64,000 nt of DNA from Magicicada septendecula (Eukaryota > Arthropoda > Insecta > Hemiptera > Cicadidae). The stretch covers positions 688,153,877 through 688,217,876 of the forward strand of contig CM068368.1 of assembly GCA_034769895.1 (NCBI GenBank), in the 5' to 3' direction. Both the position numbers and the translations under genes were made by a program. The notes beneath the pieces were generated by a model, which was not told the DNA's origin, did not search any database, and saw nothing but the letters and a program-made list of their open reading frames with translations. This document shows positions 1-10,132 of the stretch, piece by piece (positions within the stretch are counted from its first letter, which is position 1; the number at the start of each line of letters is the position of its first letter).

Positions 1-1152
1 AGTTTTTTTAAACTTTTCTTTATTAAGTCTTCTGGTATACTGTCCCATGCTTTGATGATCCAACTGCAGATCAGCGTCCGTGATGGCCTTCGGAGTCTTC
101 CCGTCGGCGTCAGCTCGTGTGGTGCAGTACTCATCCACTGGGTGTACATTTTTTTTAACTGGCACTTGAAGGGGTTATTTATGCACACATCAAGTGGCTG
201 GAGCATCGAAGTCATTCCACCTGGAATAATCACTTGTTCAGTCTTTTCTGATAAAACTTTCTTAACGTCGTCAGTCTGATGGCCACGAAAACTATTCATA
301 ACAAGCATCCCTGGGTGTTTTAATAATGCTTCAGGTTGCCGATTTCAAACGCGCTTTATCCAATCAAGCACTAACTCATTGTCCATCCACCCTTTTTCTT
401 GAGGGTTCCATTATCAAACCTGGTGGGAAACTTTCATTTTTTGGAAGGTTTTTCCGCTTCAAGATTACATAAGGAGGCAGTTTCTTTCCATCGGCTAACA
501 CAGTAAGCATTACAGTGCACCGTTGTTTCTCGCAACCAGCTGTACAAATTTTTACAGTTTTGTCACCAACTTTATTTACTGTCATATCCACAGGCATCTC
601 GAAATAAACTGGAGTTTGATCTGCATTGCCGATCTGGCATAGTGGATAATTGTTCAGTTTTCTTAACTGAATTACATAATGCTGAAAACACAAGAGTTTA
701 TCAGTGTACGCCTCTGGTAAACGTGGAGATATCGTTGTTTTCCGTCGAACAGAAAGGTTACTTCTTTTAAAAAATCTTTGAAGTAACCTGCTTGCTTTAA
801 ATTCATTTATGTTAATATTCAGCTCCTTTGCAATCTTAATTGCCTCTATTTGGCACATTTCTGTGGAAACAGCATAACCATATTGTCGCTTATCATCTAT
901 AAAGACTGTAAGTTTAACTTCTAGTTGAGGATATTTTGCAGCTTTACCTCGAAAAGCTCTTTTCTTTAAAGGAGCTTCCTTTAATTTTTCTTTTTTCTTA
1001 CGCCAGTCTCTGATACACGATTTCGGCACGTTGTATATTCGACCCGCTGCTCTATTTCCTGTTACCTCTACTTCATTTATAATTTTTAACTTCTCTCCGG
1101 CAGTAAACGAACGCAATCTTTTCCCACATTCCATTGTAAAATGAAACAACAC
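1..1152 (-). pseudogene. pogo/Tigger-like DDE transposase, broken and cut by the window edge
   Basis: The minus strand from 1,152 encodes a DNA-binding N-terminus (psq/CENP-B type helix-turn-helix, residues about 8-60, probable true start at Met7), then a second DNA-binding region, then the DDE domain with the motif GNADQTPVY (first catalytic Asp near residue 178). The long frame stops at 376. The same protein continues in other frames to position 1, with the family-typical stretches SFRGHQTDDVKK, GGMTSMLQPLDV and HELTPTGR. At the second catalytic site (about 291-293) I read Asn where family members have Asp, and there is at least one frameshift near 370-400. Both argue for a dead copy. The family is recognised from motifs, not a search; the Tigger/CENP-B branch is likely but unproven. 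Confidence 0.85.
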
Positions 1153-1929
1153 CTTGATAAATTAAAAGAAGACAAAACACAAAGATAAATTGTTAAAAAT
1201 GATATGATACAGTACGATATACCGTAGTAATTACGATTGCCGTAAATTCGATATTAAATAACGTAAATAACACAATAAACATTTGGTGAATACTGTAACA
1301 CACATCAAAACACAGCTTATGTTTTCACAAACCGGTACAGAACGAACCGAATTTTAACAGTAGACTGTTAGAAACACTATGAAATGCTACCTGCTATTTT
1401 GCAGTGGGGGTTGAAAGTGTTGTCTGTGCAATTCTTTAGTCAAGGTCAATATCCACCCGATGTACAGTACAGCTGCCGCCACTAGCCTGTGCGCACGGCC
1501 ACAATCGTACTACTCACTCTGAAAACATAAATCGTGGCAAGTCACTCCAGCATTCACGACCATTTCTTGCACAGTCGACCGCATGTGTCATCCAATGTTT
1601 GTAGAAAAGGCACCCCTCTCCACCCCCCCCCCGTCCGTTGCAGGCGCCTAAGCTCCACGCGCACAAGCTAGTGGCGGCAGCTGTACATAGTAGTGACTGA
1701 AGTTTGAATAGCAATTGCAGTAGCATAAGGTCAATGACTACTCTGATGAAGACTGGCAAGTTAGTTTCCTCGTGTAACACTCGCACCCCATTTCTATGAA
1801 ATATTTTTTGGTAAAAAAGGTGCGCGTGGTACACGCGAAAATACGGTATTTTATGAGATGTGAATTTGATAGTAATAAATAAATAAATGATAAATTGTTT
1901 AGTATGAAATAACACTGTTGTTAAATGTT
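1153..1929. repeat. Pogo flank with a 30-bp inverted repeat
   Basis: No gene seen. The sequence at 1,459-1,495 (GCCGCCACTAGC core) reappears inverted at 1,659-1,688 around a loop of about 165 bp that holds a poly-C run near 1,622-1,632. It may be part of the pogo element's end or a small unrelated hairpin repeat. The rest is AT-rich and unassigned. Confidence 0.5.
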
Positions 1930-4014
1930 TCAGAGGTTACGTGGAGGTATTGGTGTGTGTGGTGTGTATATTTTGTGTTTGTCAGTAGGTGAATAAGGTA
2001 CTGTAAGTATAAAATTTATAATACCAATTAGATAGAGTAAAATGTTTACAGGTGTGAAAAGATTTTGATTCAATAATGAAAATAATTTGAGATAATTGTA
2101 CTAAATAGAAACTATAATTAAAAAATAATAATAACTGAAGTGTGATGTAAAATAAATGTTAATAATAAATTTGAAATTTTGAGGAATCTAATTCTAGACA
2201 GGGATAAATAATGAACTGATGATATATAAAAGAGTTAATGAAAAATTTCAAGTAATAATGTTTATAAGTTTATATACAAATTGTTTAAAAGAGAATTGTT
2301 TGTTTAATGTATACTAACGATCAAGGTAAATGTCTATTTGTTTATTATGTTATGTAATGTATTATACAAGATGTGTGGGTAATTTTGGGGGGTAGAGTGG
2401 TGTTTATAGAAGTGATACTTATGGAGTGCAGGACTGCTATTATAGAAAGATTTAGTTAATATTAGTGTGCTATCGCTGTGGTGGCATGTGCCACAGTGGA
2501 TAGCGGAAAGTGTTGGGGGTAACAGAGAGTGTTACCTCCATCGGAGGCCAAAATGGCACAAAATGCACGGCACACCGTTTTGTACAATTTTATTTTGTAT
2601 CTTGATAGACTGCCGTGCCGTGCATATTAGTGATGATTGTAACATGCCTGAAAGTAGAGTTGATTTCCCCGACTTTTCGGGCGATTACTGCCTTACCAGC
2701 ACTAATCGTGGTTTTGGCTAGCGGTCAGCTATGGCCATAAATTAAGAACCTTGACCATGGCTGGCTTGAAATTGGTTTATATTGGAAATTGATGGGGGGT
2801 GAAATTAGGGGAAATCCCGGAAACTATGGAACAGCGGCTGCCACTCTGTTCGAGTAGGAACAGCAAGGCCAGGTGGTAGACCCGCATTAAGGGTGTGTAA
2901 TTATGTAACAAAAGATATGTTGATGTCTAAATCTTTCAAATGTAACGCTGAAGCAAGGACACGGAGATGTAAATTCCTCCACCTATGCCGTCCTTGTGGA
3001 AGCACATGGGCGCCACAGTCCAACAGAAAAAACAATAGTGTGTGTGGCTGGGGGGTTGCTCAGGGGAGCAACGAATTAAAACTTAGTAACTTAAAGATGA
3101 TAACTCGCTCTTGCACTAATTAAATAATTGTATTATGATTTGATAAATAGGTGTTCGTATGTTTATTATACTGTGTTTATTCTGTCTTATAAATGTATTA
3201 TTTTATTGTGTTAGAGGTAAGGATTGATAAAATGTGTGATTTACATAATTTTGAAATGTGTTTGTAGTAAGGTCATTCACCTTGCTAAGAAAATCAGTTG
3301 ATCAGCTGTACAATATCACTAATAAACGATTTGCAATTTTTTCAAGTTAGTTAAATCTTTGAATATGAGGAAAATGGAATGTAATTAATGTCTGAATAGT
3401 GATTTCAATGTGTTAAATATTTTATTTTAAATGACGAAAATAATTTGATATAGTTGAGAATTTTAAATGATTTGTGAAAGACAGTAAAAGGTAGATTTTG
3501 GGTGATTAATATTTTGTTAGGACATGTAGATCAGTCCATGTTGAATTTAAAGCGGTAATAGAGATGAATAAATATTGTTGTGAAGTAAGGTAATGTAGAA
3601 TTTGAGATGTAAGGGTGACACAGTAGATATGGGGATAACATGTAGAGTATTGATTGATATATTGATGTAATAAATAAGTGGAGATATTTTGTTGTAGTTG
3701 AAGTATTGTAATGAGAATGGTAATTGGTTGATGGGAATTTTGTTAAGAGGGGGTGGTGTGATAGGAGTCCGCAACAAAAGTGGTTGGGACGGGAAGGGAC
3801 TGTTTAGCGCCGGAAAGGGTTGCCTTAGGTAGAATCCAGGGACCAAATAAGGGAATGAGCTTTTGGGGGGGGAACACACATCCTGAGTACAAAGGGGTGA
3901 GGGTATTTTTTTTTATAAGGGTAGAATGATGTGAAATGAGTTGAGTAGTAAGTTGGGTTTAGGGATGTTTGATAGATGTTTTTAATAGAGATGGGTGTCA
4001 TATTAGTTAAAGAT
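1930..4014 (+). mobile_element. E1: old LTR element, left internal part (5'-truncated)
   Basis: From about 2,469 this stretch is a diverged copy of element A positions 7,219-8,880: the same hairpins, the same GGGGGTAACA block, the same 'gagtccgcaacaa' segment near 3,767 and the same 'gatgggtgtcat' just before 4,014. No gag-like frame is left upstream; the left edge near 1,930 is approximate. Element A inserted at 4,014/11,361 with a 4-bp TSD (AGAT), so E1 resumes at 11,361. Minus-strand frames here, such as 3,547-3,879, run antisense to this noncoding block and are not genes. Confidence 0.7.
2469..3080 (+). ncRNA. Structured RNA block of E1
   Basis: Hairpin 2,469-2,504 has outer stem GCTATC/GATAGC, inner stem CTGTGG/CCACAG and loop TGGCATGTG. 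Next come GGTAACA/TGTTACC (2,519-2,536), CCTCC/GGAGG, and a longer-range stem ATGCACGGCAC (2,563-2,573) with GTGCCGTGCAT (2,615-2,625). The counterparts in elements A and B keep the pairing with different bases. Function is unknown; it lies where the 3' untranslated part of the gag-like gene would be. Confidence 0.65.
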
Positions 4015-5098
4015 TGTAGCGTGTCAATTTTTGGGTGTTTTTAATTTTTTACAGTATGGGGCATTTATATCTTTTATTTCTTTCATTTTGGGCGGGCTTG
4101 TCAAAAGTTATGAAAATTATTGTGCAACGTTATTTTCCGTGTAACAGAACGATGTTAAGAAACAGTGGTAACAAAGCGATACGCAGTTGTTATTGTGTAA
4201 CGCGGTGAGCAAAGAATTTACCTCCTTCAAAATTCTCAGAAATCCGTACTTGTGTGGCAGCGCACATACGCAACTGTACGAACACGAGCACAAGTGACGC
4301 TCTTGACTAAAAACTCAAGATGGCTAGAGCGAAGAGTATTCATCGTCTTCTCAAAAAGACCATCCGGAAATACTGTTAAAGCCCCGCCTACTATTAATGA
4401 CATCAGCAGAGCCGAAGCCAATATCGTCCTTTGGTATCCAGAATATAACTCTGCTATTCCATGCATGAAGTGGTTACCTCACAACAACTGAGGCTTCAGC
4501 GACGAAAACATAGTGGCAGTGAACCACAGTTCCCGCCGGTGGAAGCAAGAAGTACCTGTTACATTACCGTTCCAGTCTACAAGACACACGTCCCGGTACC
4601 GGGCTGGTCCCAAGTAGGCTCGCCATAAAAGTTTTTATTTATCAGAAAAAAAGTTGTAGTTACCAAAAAATTGTTATGTGACCGCGGTCAATACAACTAG
4701 GGAGCCGTATTCAAGAGTTTTTTCTTTCTTTCGGAACATAAATACAGTGTAAACGGACAATGAGTGTGCGCGGCGACCGCGTGGCCGGCGTTTGGGGTTT
4801 GGGGATTAAATTGTAAAATGTTAAGGGCGTTATAAATTCTGAATGAATGTGAGAGCGGCAAAGCTGGGCTGTTTCTGTTTGTATCTGTGTTGGTAATTGT
4901 GTTTTGTGTGATATACAAGGTAAGCTGTAGTTCATAAGTCTGATTATGCTAGCGTTGCACAACTTTAAAAACATGTATCTAAATGAATCTTCCTAATTTT
5001 TACAACAGTTCAAAAGTAAATGATAATAAATAGTAATTCTCTTCAAAAATGAGTTGTGTCAGTGCTTTGCGTAACCCATAGACCATGTTTGTATCCAG

Positions 5099-5143
5099 CT
5101 ACATGTGATCGAACCCTGGGACCTTGTAGAAGTGATCGTGCCG
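5099..5143 (+). other. Exon-like cassette in LTR A (acceptor, CCCTGG core, donor)
   Basis: An acceptor-like GTTTGTATCCAG ends at 5,098, the core GAACCCTGGG follows, and GCCG|GTAAGT places a good splice-donor consensus at 5,144. The 3' LTR has the same donor at 11,262. Comparable cassettes occur in the unrelated-looking LTRs B, D, E, G, E1 and X. Confidence 0.5.
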
Positions 5144-5195
5144 GTAAGTAAAAGTTAATTTGAGATTTGGATATTAATAAATGTGATCGATAGAT

Positions 5196-5230
5196 TAGTA
5201 CATCACAATTTGCGCCCGAATTACAGGGAC
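5196..5230 (+). repeat. Captured PBS unit inside LTR A
   Basis: The unit tagtacatcaca plus TGCGCCCGAATTACAGGGAC is followed at once by a second unit (5,231-5,262) holding the same LTR-end sequence plus the intact PBS. The 3' LTR carries the same first unit (11,314-11,348) and then ends inside the second. The LTR edge has therefore moved one unit downstream past an older PBS. Confidence 0.75.
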
Positions 5231-5244
5231 TAGTACATCACAAT

Positions 5245-5262
5245 TGGCGCCCGAACAGGGAC
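5245..5262 (+). promoter_or_regulatory. PBS of element A (tRNA-Lys type)
   Basis: TGGCGCCCGAACAGGGAC lies 2 bp after the LTR end. It is the 18-nt sequence known to pair with the 3' end of tRNA-Lys in several retroviruses and LTR elements. Element B, a close relative, has a different PBS. Confidence 0.88.
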
Positions 5263-5434
5263 GAATTGTAATTAATAATATTTAATTAAAATTCCACATC
5301 TACAAAGATACAAACATGTGTTTGGGGTTAGCATAGCAAAATAATATCATATTACAAAATTTAATTAATTACATTATTTACTTAATGAATTTATTTAATC
5401 AATTCATTTAATTTAATTTAAATAATAATACAAA

Positions 5435-6696
5435 ATGTCAGATAACGAAAATAACGTAAATAAAATGAGTGTCGAAGTTTTCGACGACTCAAACATTAGT
5501 AACTTTGAAGCACACTCGACTCCAAGTGTGAGTCAGAATGAAACAGAAATAAGTGAAACAGAATCAAGAATTATGGATGAAGGAATTCATTCAACGCCAA
5601 TTCAGAATAAAAACTCAGATAACAATAATATGATGAAATATTTATGTAGCATGGTATGCAGTATGAAAGAGAGTTCAGACAAGCAACAGGCGATGTTAGA
5701 GTTAAAATTTAACGAAATAAAGAGTGATTCAAATATTAAATATAATGAAATAAACGCTAGACTTGATGAGAAATTCGAGGTCCAAAAGAACAGTTTTGAT
5801 GAATTAACAAACCAAATTAAAGAAATGAATAAATGTTTTAAAAATAATACTGAAGCAGTAGTAACTAGTTTGAATAAATTAGAACAGAGCGTTGAGCGAA
5901 TGGGAGTACATGTGATGAGGACAGAGAAAGATAATACAAATGAAAATTGTAATGACAAGTGCAAAAATGTAATACCAGATAAAGAGTTAACAAATAATAA
6001 CAATAATGTCGAAAATAATGAATGGAATACTGAGAATATTAATGTGTTTGAAGAGTTAGTATCAGAGACTGATACGGTAAAAATAAATAATGAGAGTACT
6101 AATGAAATTGCAGAATGTAGTGATTATGAGATGTTAATGTGTGCCCGTGAGTTAGAGAGAGAGAGAGGAAAAATAATGTTGTAGCAGAGTGGGGACAGAG
6201 GGGAAATTTTCCCTTTATTATTTATGATGTTTATGATGATGATTTAATGTGGTCACAAGTGTTGTGGAAGGGCAAGAGTCCCGTATTGATAGAGGAATTG
6301 AGGTGTTTATTTTTGTTGAGTAATTGTGTACCCTCTGTCCAGAATAATTGTGAGAGTGTGATGTGGTGTTATGAAGAGAGAGAAGTAAGTAGAGAATGGT
6401 ATGTAACAGAACTGTATAATTTGCATAGAAAATATGACGATTGGAAAGAAAGTTTGAAAGTATATGTGAATGATAATAACTATAATGATTTGAATAAGGT
6501 AATTAACCCAATCATGAATATATTTACCGATGGAGACGTAACAAAAATACCTAATGTAGACCGGTTTCATGAGTTTTTGAATAAGTTGAATGAGTTTAGT
6601 TTGTATGGTTACTATACACAAAATAGTCATTTGTGTGGTAATACAATTGAACGATGCTATATAAAAACAAGACTTATTTTTGACGATGGAGGGTAA
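5435..6696 (+). pseudogene. Gag-like protein of element A, frameshifted
   Basis: The frame starts at ATG 5,435 (MSDNENN), runs to 6,184, and continues in another frame from about 6,190 to the stop after DDGG at 6,696, about 420 residues in all. It has an acidic, Ser/Asn-rich N-terminus; a helical, heptad-like region (about residues 85-160) typical of coiled coils; an Asn/Glu-rich linker; and a C-terminal domain with 'DGDVTKIPN' and the end RLIFDDGG. Comparison with element B places the break in the GA run near 6,155-6,170, where A has one GA more. I call it Gag-like from its position after the PBS and its coiled coil; no zinc knuckle or matrix/capsid motif is recognised. Confidence 0.75.
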
Positions 6697-7218
6697 ACTA
6701 TTAAAACAATAACAGACAGTATAAACATTATGTTTTATGGTTTTTTTTACATGGCAAATCTGGACAAATGAAGTGCGGAAAAAACTGAACAATAAATAAC
6801 AAGAGTTTTTAATAAAATATAGTGAATTTATTTGTGCGCATGGTGGAATGTTAAATAAATAATGTGTGTATGTAAGATGATTGTTGTAATAATAATACTG
6901 AAATATTTGCAAGTTAAATAAATCTCAGAATTGATTGTGAAAACAGTAATTGATTAATGGTAATGGTTTCGATAACTATATAATTTATATTTTCAGTAAT
7001 TAATTTAATTAAACCAATTTGATATGCTTAAATATTTTGATTGATTATTTGAATGTTAATTAATTAAATTTTTTTATGAATTTAATTTATTTTACGAGAT
7101 GGAAATTTGGTAATGAATGTCAAATGGTAAAAAGTTGTGAATTGGGTTAAATGGTTGTTGATGAAAATATTATAATAATGTATATAAAATTGTTAATTAA
7201 TTAGTTAGTTCATAAGTT
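6697..7218 (+). other. AT-rich spacer after the gag-like gene (element A)
   Basis: About 520 bp with no frame on the plus strand. The minus-strand frame covering 6,307-6,912 is the shadow of the gag-like gene. B has a similar spacer at about 50,011-50,823. Confidence 0.6.
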
Positions 7219-7850
7219 GCTATTGCGGGGGTGGCCTGTGCTCCCGTAGGTAGCGAAATGGGTTGGGGGTAACAGGGAGTGTTACCTCCATCGGAGGCGA
7301 AAATGGCGAAAATGTGCGGCACATTTTTTCGTGTAAATTAAAATTTACACCTTGCTAAACGACCGTGTCGCACATAACGAGATTGATGTGTAACAGGCAG
7401 TCAAATTGAAGTTTAGATTTCCCCGACTTTTCGGGCGGTTACTGCCTTACCAGCACTAATCGTGGATTTGGCTAGCGGACAGCTATGGTCATATCAAGTC
7501 CCTTGACCATAGCTGACTTGAAATTGGTACAGATTTGAAATTAAATGGGGGGAGACAGCTAGGGGAAATCTCCGGAAACTATGAAACAGCGGCTGCCACT
7601 CTGCCCGCTTGGGGGTAGCAAGACAGGTGGTAGACCCGCAGTAAGGGTGTGTGATTTAATAACGAGAATATGTTGATATTCAATAAGTTCAAATGTCATA
7701 GCGGAAGCAAAGACACGGAGAGTTAAACCCTGCTCCAAAATATACAGTCTTTGCCGAAGCGAAAAGGCGCCAGTCTTCCATAATTTGAAATAGTGTGTGT
7801 GGCTAGGAGGTGACGCAAAGGAGTCACGAATGTAAATTTTATAACATAAC
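7219..7850 (+). ncRNA. Structured RNA block of element A
   Basis: Hairpin 7,219-7,254 has stem GCTAT/GTAGC, inner stem TGCGGGGG/CTCCCGTA and loop TGGCCTGTG. Then GGTAACA/TGTTACC (7,267-7,285), CCTCC/GGAGG, a stem ATGTGCGGCAC (7,312-7,322) with GTGTCGCACAT (7,365-7,375) enclosing the perfect hairpin GTGTAAATT/AATTTACAC (7,331-7,350), CCCGA/TCGGG near 7,424-7,436, and GCTATGGTCA/TGACCATAGC (about 7,482-7,525). Differences from E1 and B fall in paired positions and keep pairing. The same order of stems is present at 2,469-3,080 and, inverted, at about 49,390-50,010. Role unknown; packaging, dimerisation, export or internal initiation are all possible. Confidence 0.75.
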
Positions 7851-9778
7851 ATTTTTTTATTCAAAGTTTCATCAAATAAAACTGCTTGTGCTCTGTTCAG
7901 GTAACTAGCTGCTTAGATATTTAAAAAAAAAAGGTGTTCATTATGCGCTTTTAAATGTATTATTTTATTGTTGTACGTTAGATATAGGTGTTGATAATAA
8001 TAAGTGTTTTTATTATGTGTATATATTTTTTTTCTAAGCCAATAATTAAATCGTCTGGCAGGCGGTTAATATGAATGATCAAAATCAGAAAAAGTGGAAA
8101 CAATGAGGTGAGGAGTGATGATAAATAAATATGTATATTCCATGTAAGTTGTTCAAATTTGAGGTGTGTTTTCATTGTATTAGGATATCAGCTGATCAGC
8201 AATAACATGTCACTGGTATATTAGTTATAAAGGTTTCAAGTAATTAATGTTCAATATGATGTTTTTAATGTATTACAGATGTTTTGGAGTAATGACAACA
8301 ATAATGATAGTAAGAAATAAAATAATAATTTATGCAAGTTAACAAAAGATAGTTTTTGGGTGATGCGTAATTTATGGGACACATATATCTGTCCAAGTTA
8401 AAATCAAAGTTGAAGTTGAAATAGTAGAGATGAATATGATGTAATGTTGTTTTTGAGTTAATGTAATGTAACAGAATTTTGTGAAATATTGATGTTGACA
8501 CAGTAGTTGTGGCGAATTTATGTGGAGTTTTGAATGATATATTTATGTTTATAATTAATGAGGTTATTTTGTTGTATTTGTAGTAAGGTAATGAGATTGA
8601 GATTTTTGGGGATGGCAATTTCGTATTAGGGGGTAGTGTATTTGGGGAGTCCGCAACAAGGGTTGGGACGGGATTAGGACCGATTGGCACCGGAAAGGGT
8701 TACCTAGGGAGGGTCCAGGAACCAACATAAGGGAATGAGCTTTGGGTAGGGAAACACGTATCCTATGTACAAAGGGTTAGAGTTTTTTTTTATATATAGA
8801 GAGAAGGTGGCGATTTGAGTTCAATGATAAGTCGGGGTTTAGAGTGTTTTGGGATAGATATTTTGGTAAAGATGGGTGTCATGGTAGTTGAAGTGGATGA
8901 ATATTAGAGTCATAGGGAGAAAGATTATATATGTAGACAGAATAAATGGGAATATATAATGCACATCACCCGCAATAGATTAAAGTAAGATTGTTGAATA
9001 AAGAGAGAGATTAATAAAGAATATAAAATCTTTTATTTTTGAAACCAGTGACAGAATTTTGATAAAATTTGGAAAACAAGGTACAAGTAAGAATTGTTTA
9101 TTTTAAATAATTTAAAGGTCAATTTACTTATTATTTATCAATATTTTGTTTATTTTAAATGTTTTATTTTATTGTTTTGTGTTTCAAATTAGACGGTTAC
9201 CGATGTTAAATGTATTTGCAGATAGAAACCATACATAACAAGTGTAGGTCAAGGGTCTTGGACTTGACCTAGTTTCGATCAGCTGATGGGGTCATACACA
9301 TACTAAGCTTGTATAATAGGAAGTCAGTTTAATTTGTTTAGTTAATCTATTTAAACCAAAATTTAATAATTTCGATAAATATGAAGAAAACATTTAAATA
9401 AATTTAAATTTTTTTTGAATTTTAAAATTTTTTGGGAATTTTAATTTTTTTGAAAAAAAAAAACTTGATTTTTCGCCTGCCAGGCTATGCCAGGTTGATT
9501 TTTCACTACATATTTTAGGTAGTGATTGTTTTATTACGTGTGTATTTACCATGTTTAGTTTATTGACTTCTTGTACTGCACTGTATCGTTAGACTAAGAC
9601 ATGTTAGGTTAAGGATTTGTTCAAGTAGAAGAAACGCTTAATTTAAGTCATTTTAAAAGAAAAAAAAAATAAAGAGAATTTTTTTGATAAAATATTATTT
9701 TGAATTTTTTAAATTTGTTATAAATCTTAAAAGATAATTTTTCAATTTTATTTTGTGGTATGTCAACATGGAATGTGA
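7851..9778 (+). other. Long noncoding interior of element A
   Basis: AT-rich, no supported gene. It contains the conserved 'gagtccgcaacaa' segment (about 8,648), a palindromic GATCAGCTGAT stretch near 9,277 and several A/T runs (about 9,400-9,470). Element B shares the same order of blocks inverted at 47,450-49,380, and E1 shares parts of it, so it is inherited element sequence rather than a separate insertion. No pol remnants seen. Confidence 0.6.
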
Positions 9779-10132
9779 GTGTGTGTGAGCCCAGTATTTG
9801 CTAAAGGCAGCCCAGCTTTCATAAAAGGGGAAACATATCGGTGGAGGATCTGGAATAGTCTGAGCCAGGGATTGAGGATTTTGGGGGGTAGCATGTTAGA
9901 AGGTGAGGTGCGCTGTGGTGCGAGTCTGTTCGATTTCTCGGTGTTGGGATCTCTTACAGAGAAGTCCAGTGATCTCGTTCAGACGAGCCCATGGTCGCTA
10001 AGCCAAGGGGGTCGTGTACCCATGAGATTAAGAACCAGGGGGTTGTTGGCGCCAGTTCCTCACCGGTCCTCTTCGGGGTTATCGATGAGAGTTCTTCTGT
10101 TGTGAACAGCAGAATTCTCATCGAGGGGGTAT
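9779..10132 (+). ncRNA. 3' RNA domain, terminal hairpin and polypurine tract of element A
   Basis: GC-richer domain with the core GGTGTTGGGATCTC...GTCCAGT (9,940-9,970), then a hairpin at 10,083-10,123 (CGATGAGAGTTCT paired with AGAATTCTCATCG) directly followed by the purine tract AGGGGGT (10,124-10,130) and the 3' LTR at 10,133. The core and the hairpin-tract layout recur at 12,391-12,593, 25,489-25,686, 32,416-32,610, 44,650-44,851 (-) and 47,070-47,263 (-), with compensatory changes in the stem (CGATG/CATCG here, CAATG/CATTG in others). Confidence 0.75.

Larger units (their letters stand above)
4015..5242 (+). repeat. 5' LTR of element A
   Basis: Begins TGTAGCGTGTC and ends ACATCACA, with TG..CA termini. 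Same length as the 3' LTR, with about five substitutions between them (for example near 4,207, 4,328 and 4,684), so the insertion is recent. The last 50 bp contain a duplicated LTR-end/PBS unit, and an exon-like cassette lies at 5,099-5,143. Frames within the LTR recur in both copies and look noncoding. Confidence 0.93.

Noticed and set aside
3547..3879. Pro/Ser-rich minus-strand protein
   Set aside because: It is antisense to the conserved noncoding block of E1; the equivalent frames in A and B (8,265-8,690; 48,497-48,976) do not preserve a common protein.
4236..4491. Overlapping 76- and 79-residue frames repeated at 10,354-10,609
   Set aside because: They lie inside LTR A and recur only because the LTR is duplicated; the related LTR B does not keep them.
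5245..5262. Lentivirus-like PBS as evidence of an endogenous lentivirus
   Set aside because: The same lysine-tRNA PBS is used by many LTR elements. There is no pol or env, and the LTRs and gag-like gene do not resemble a lentivirus.
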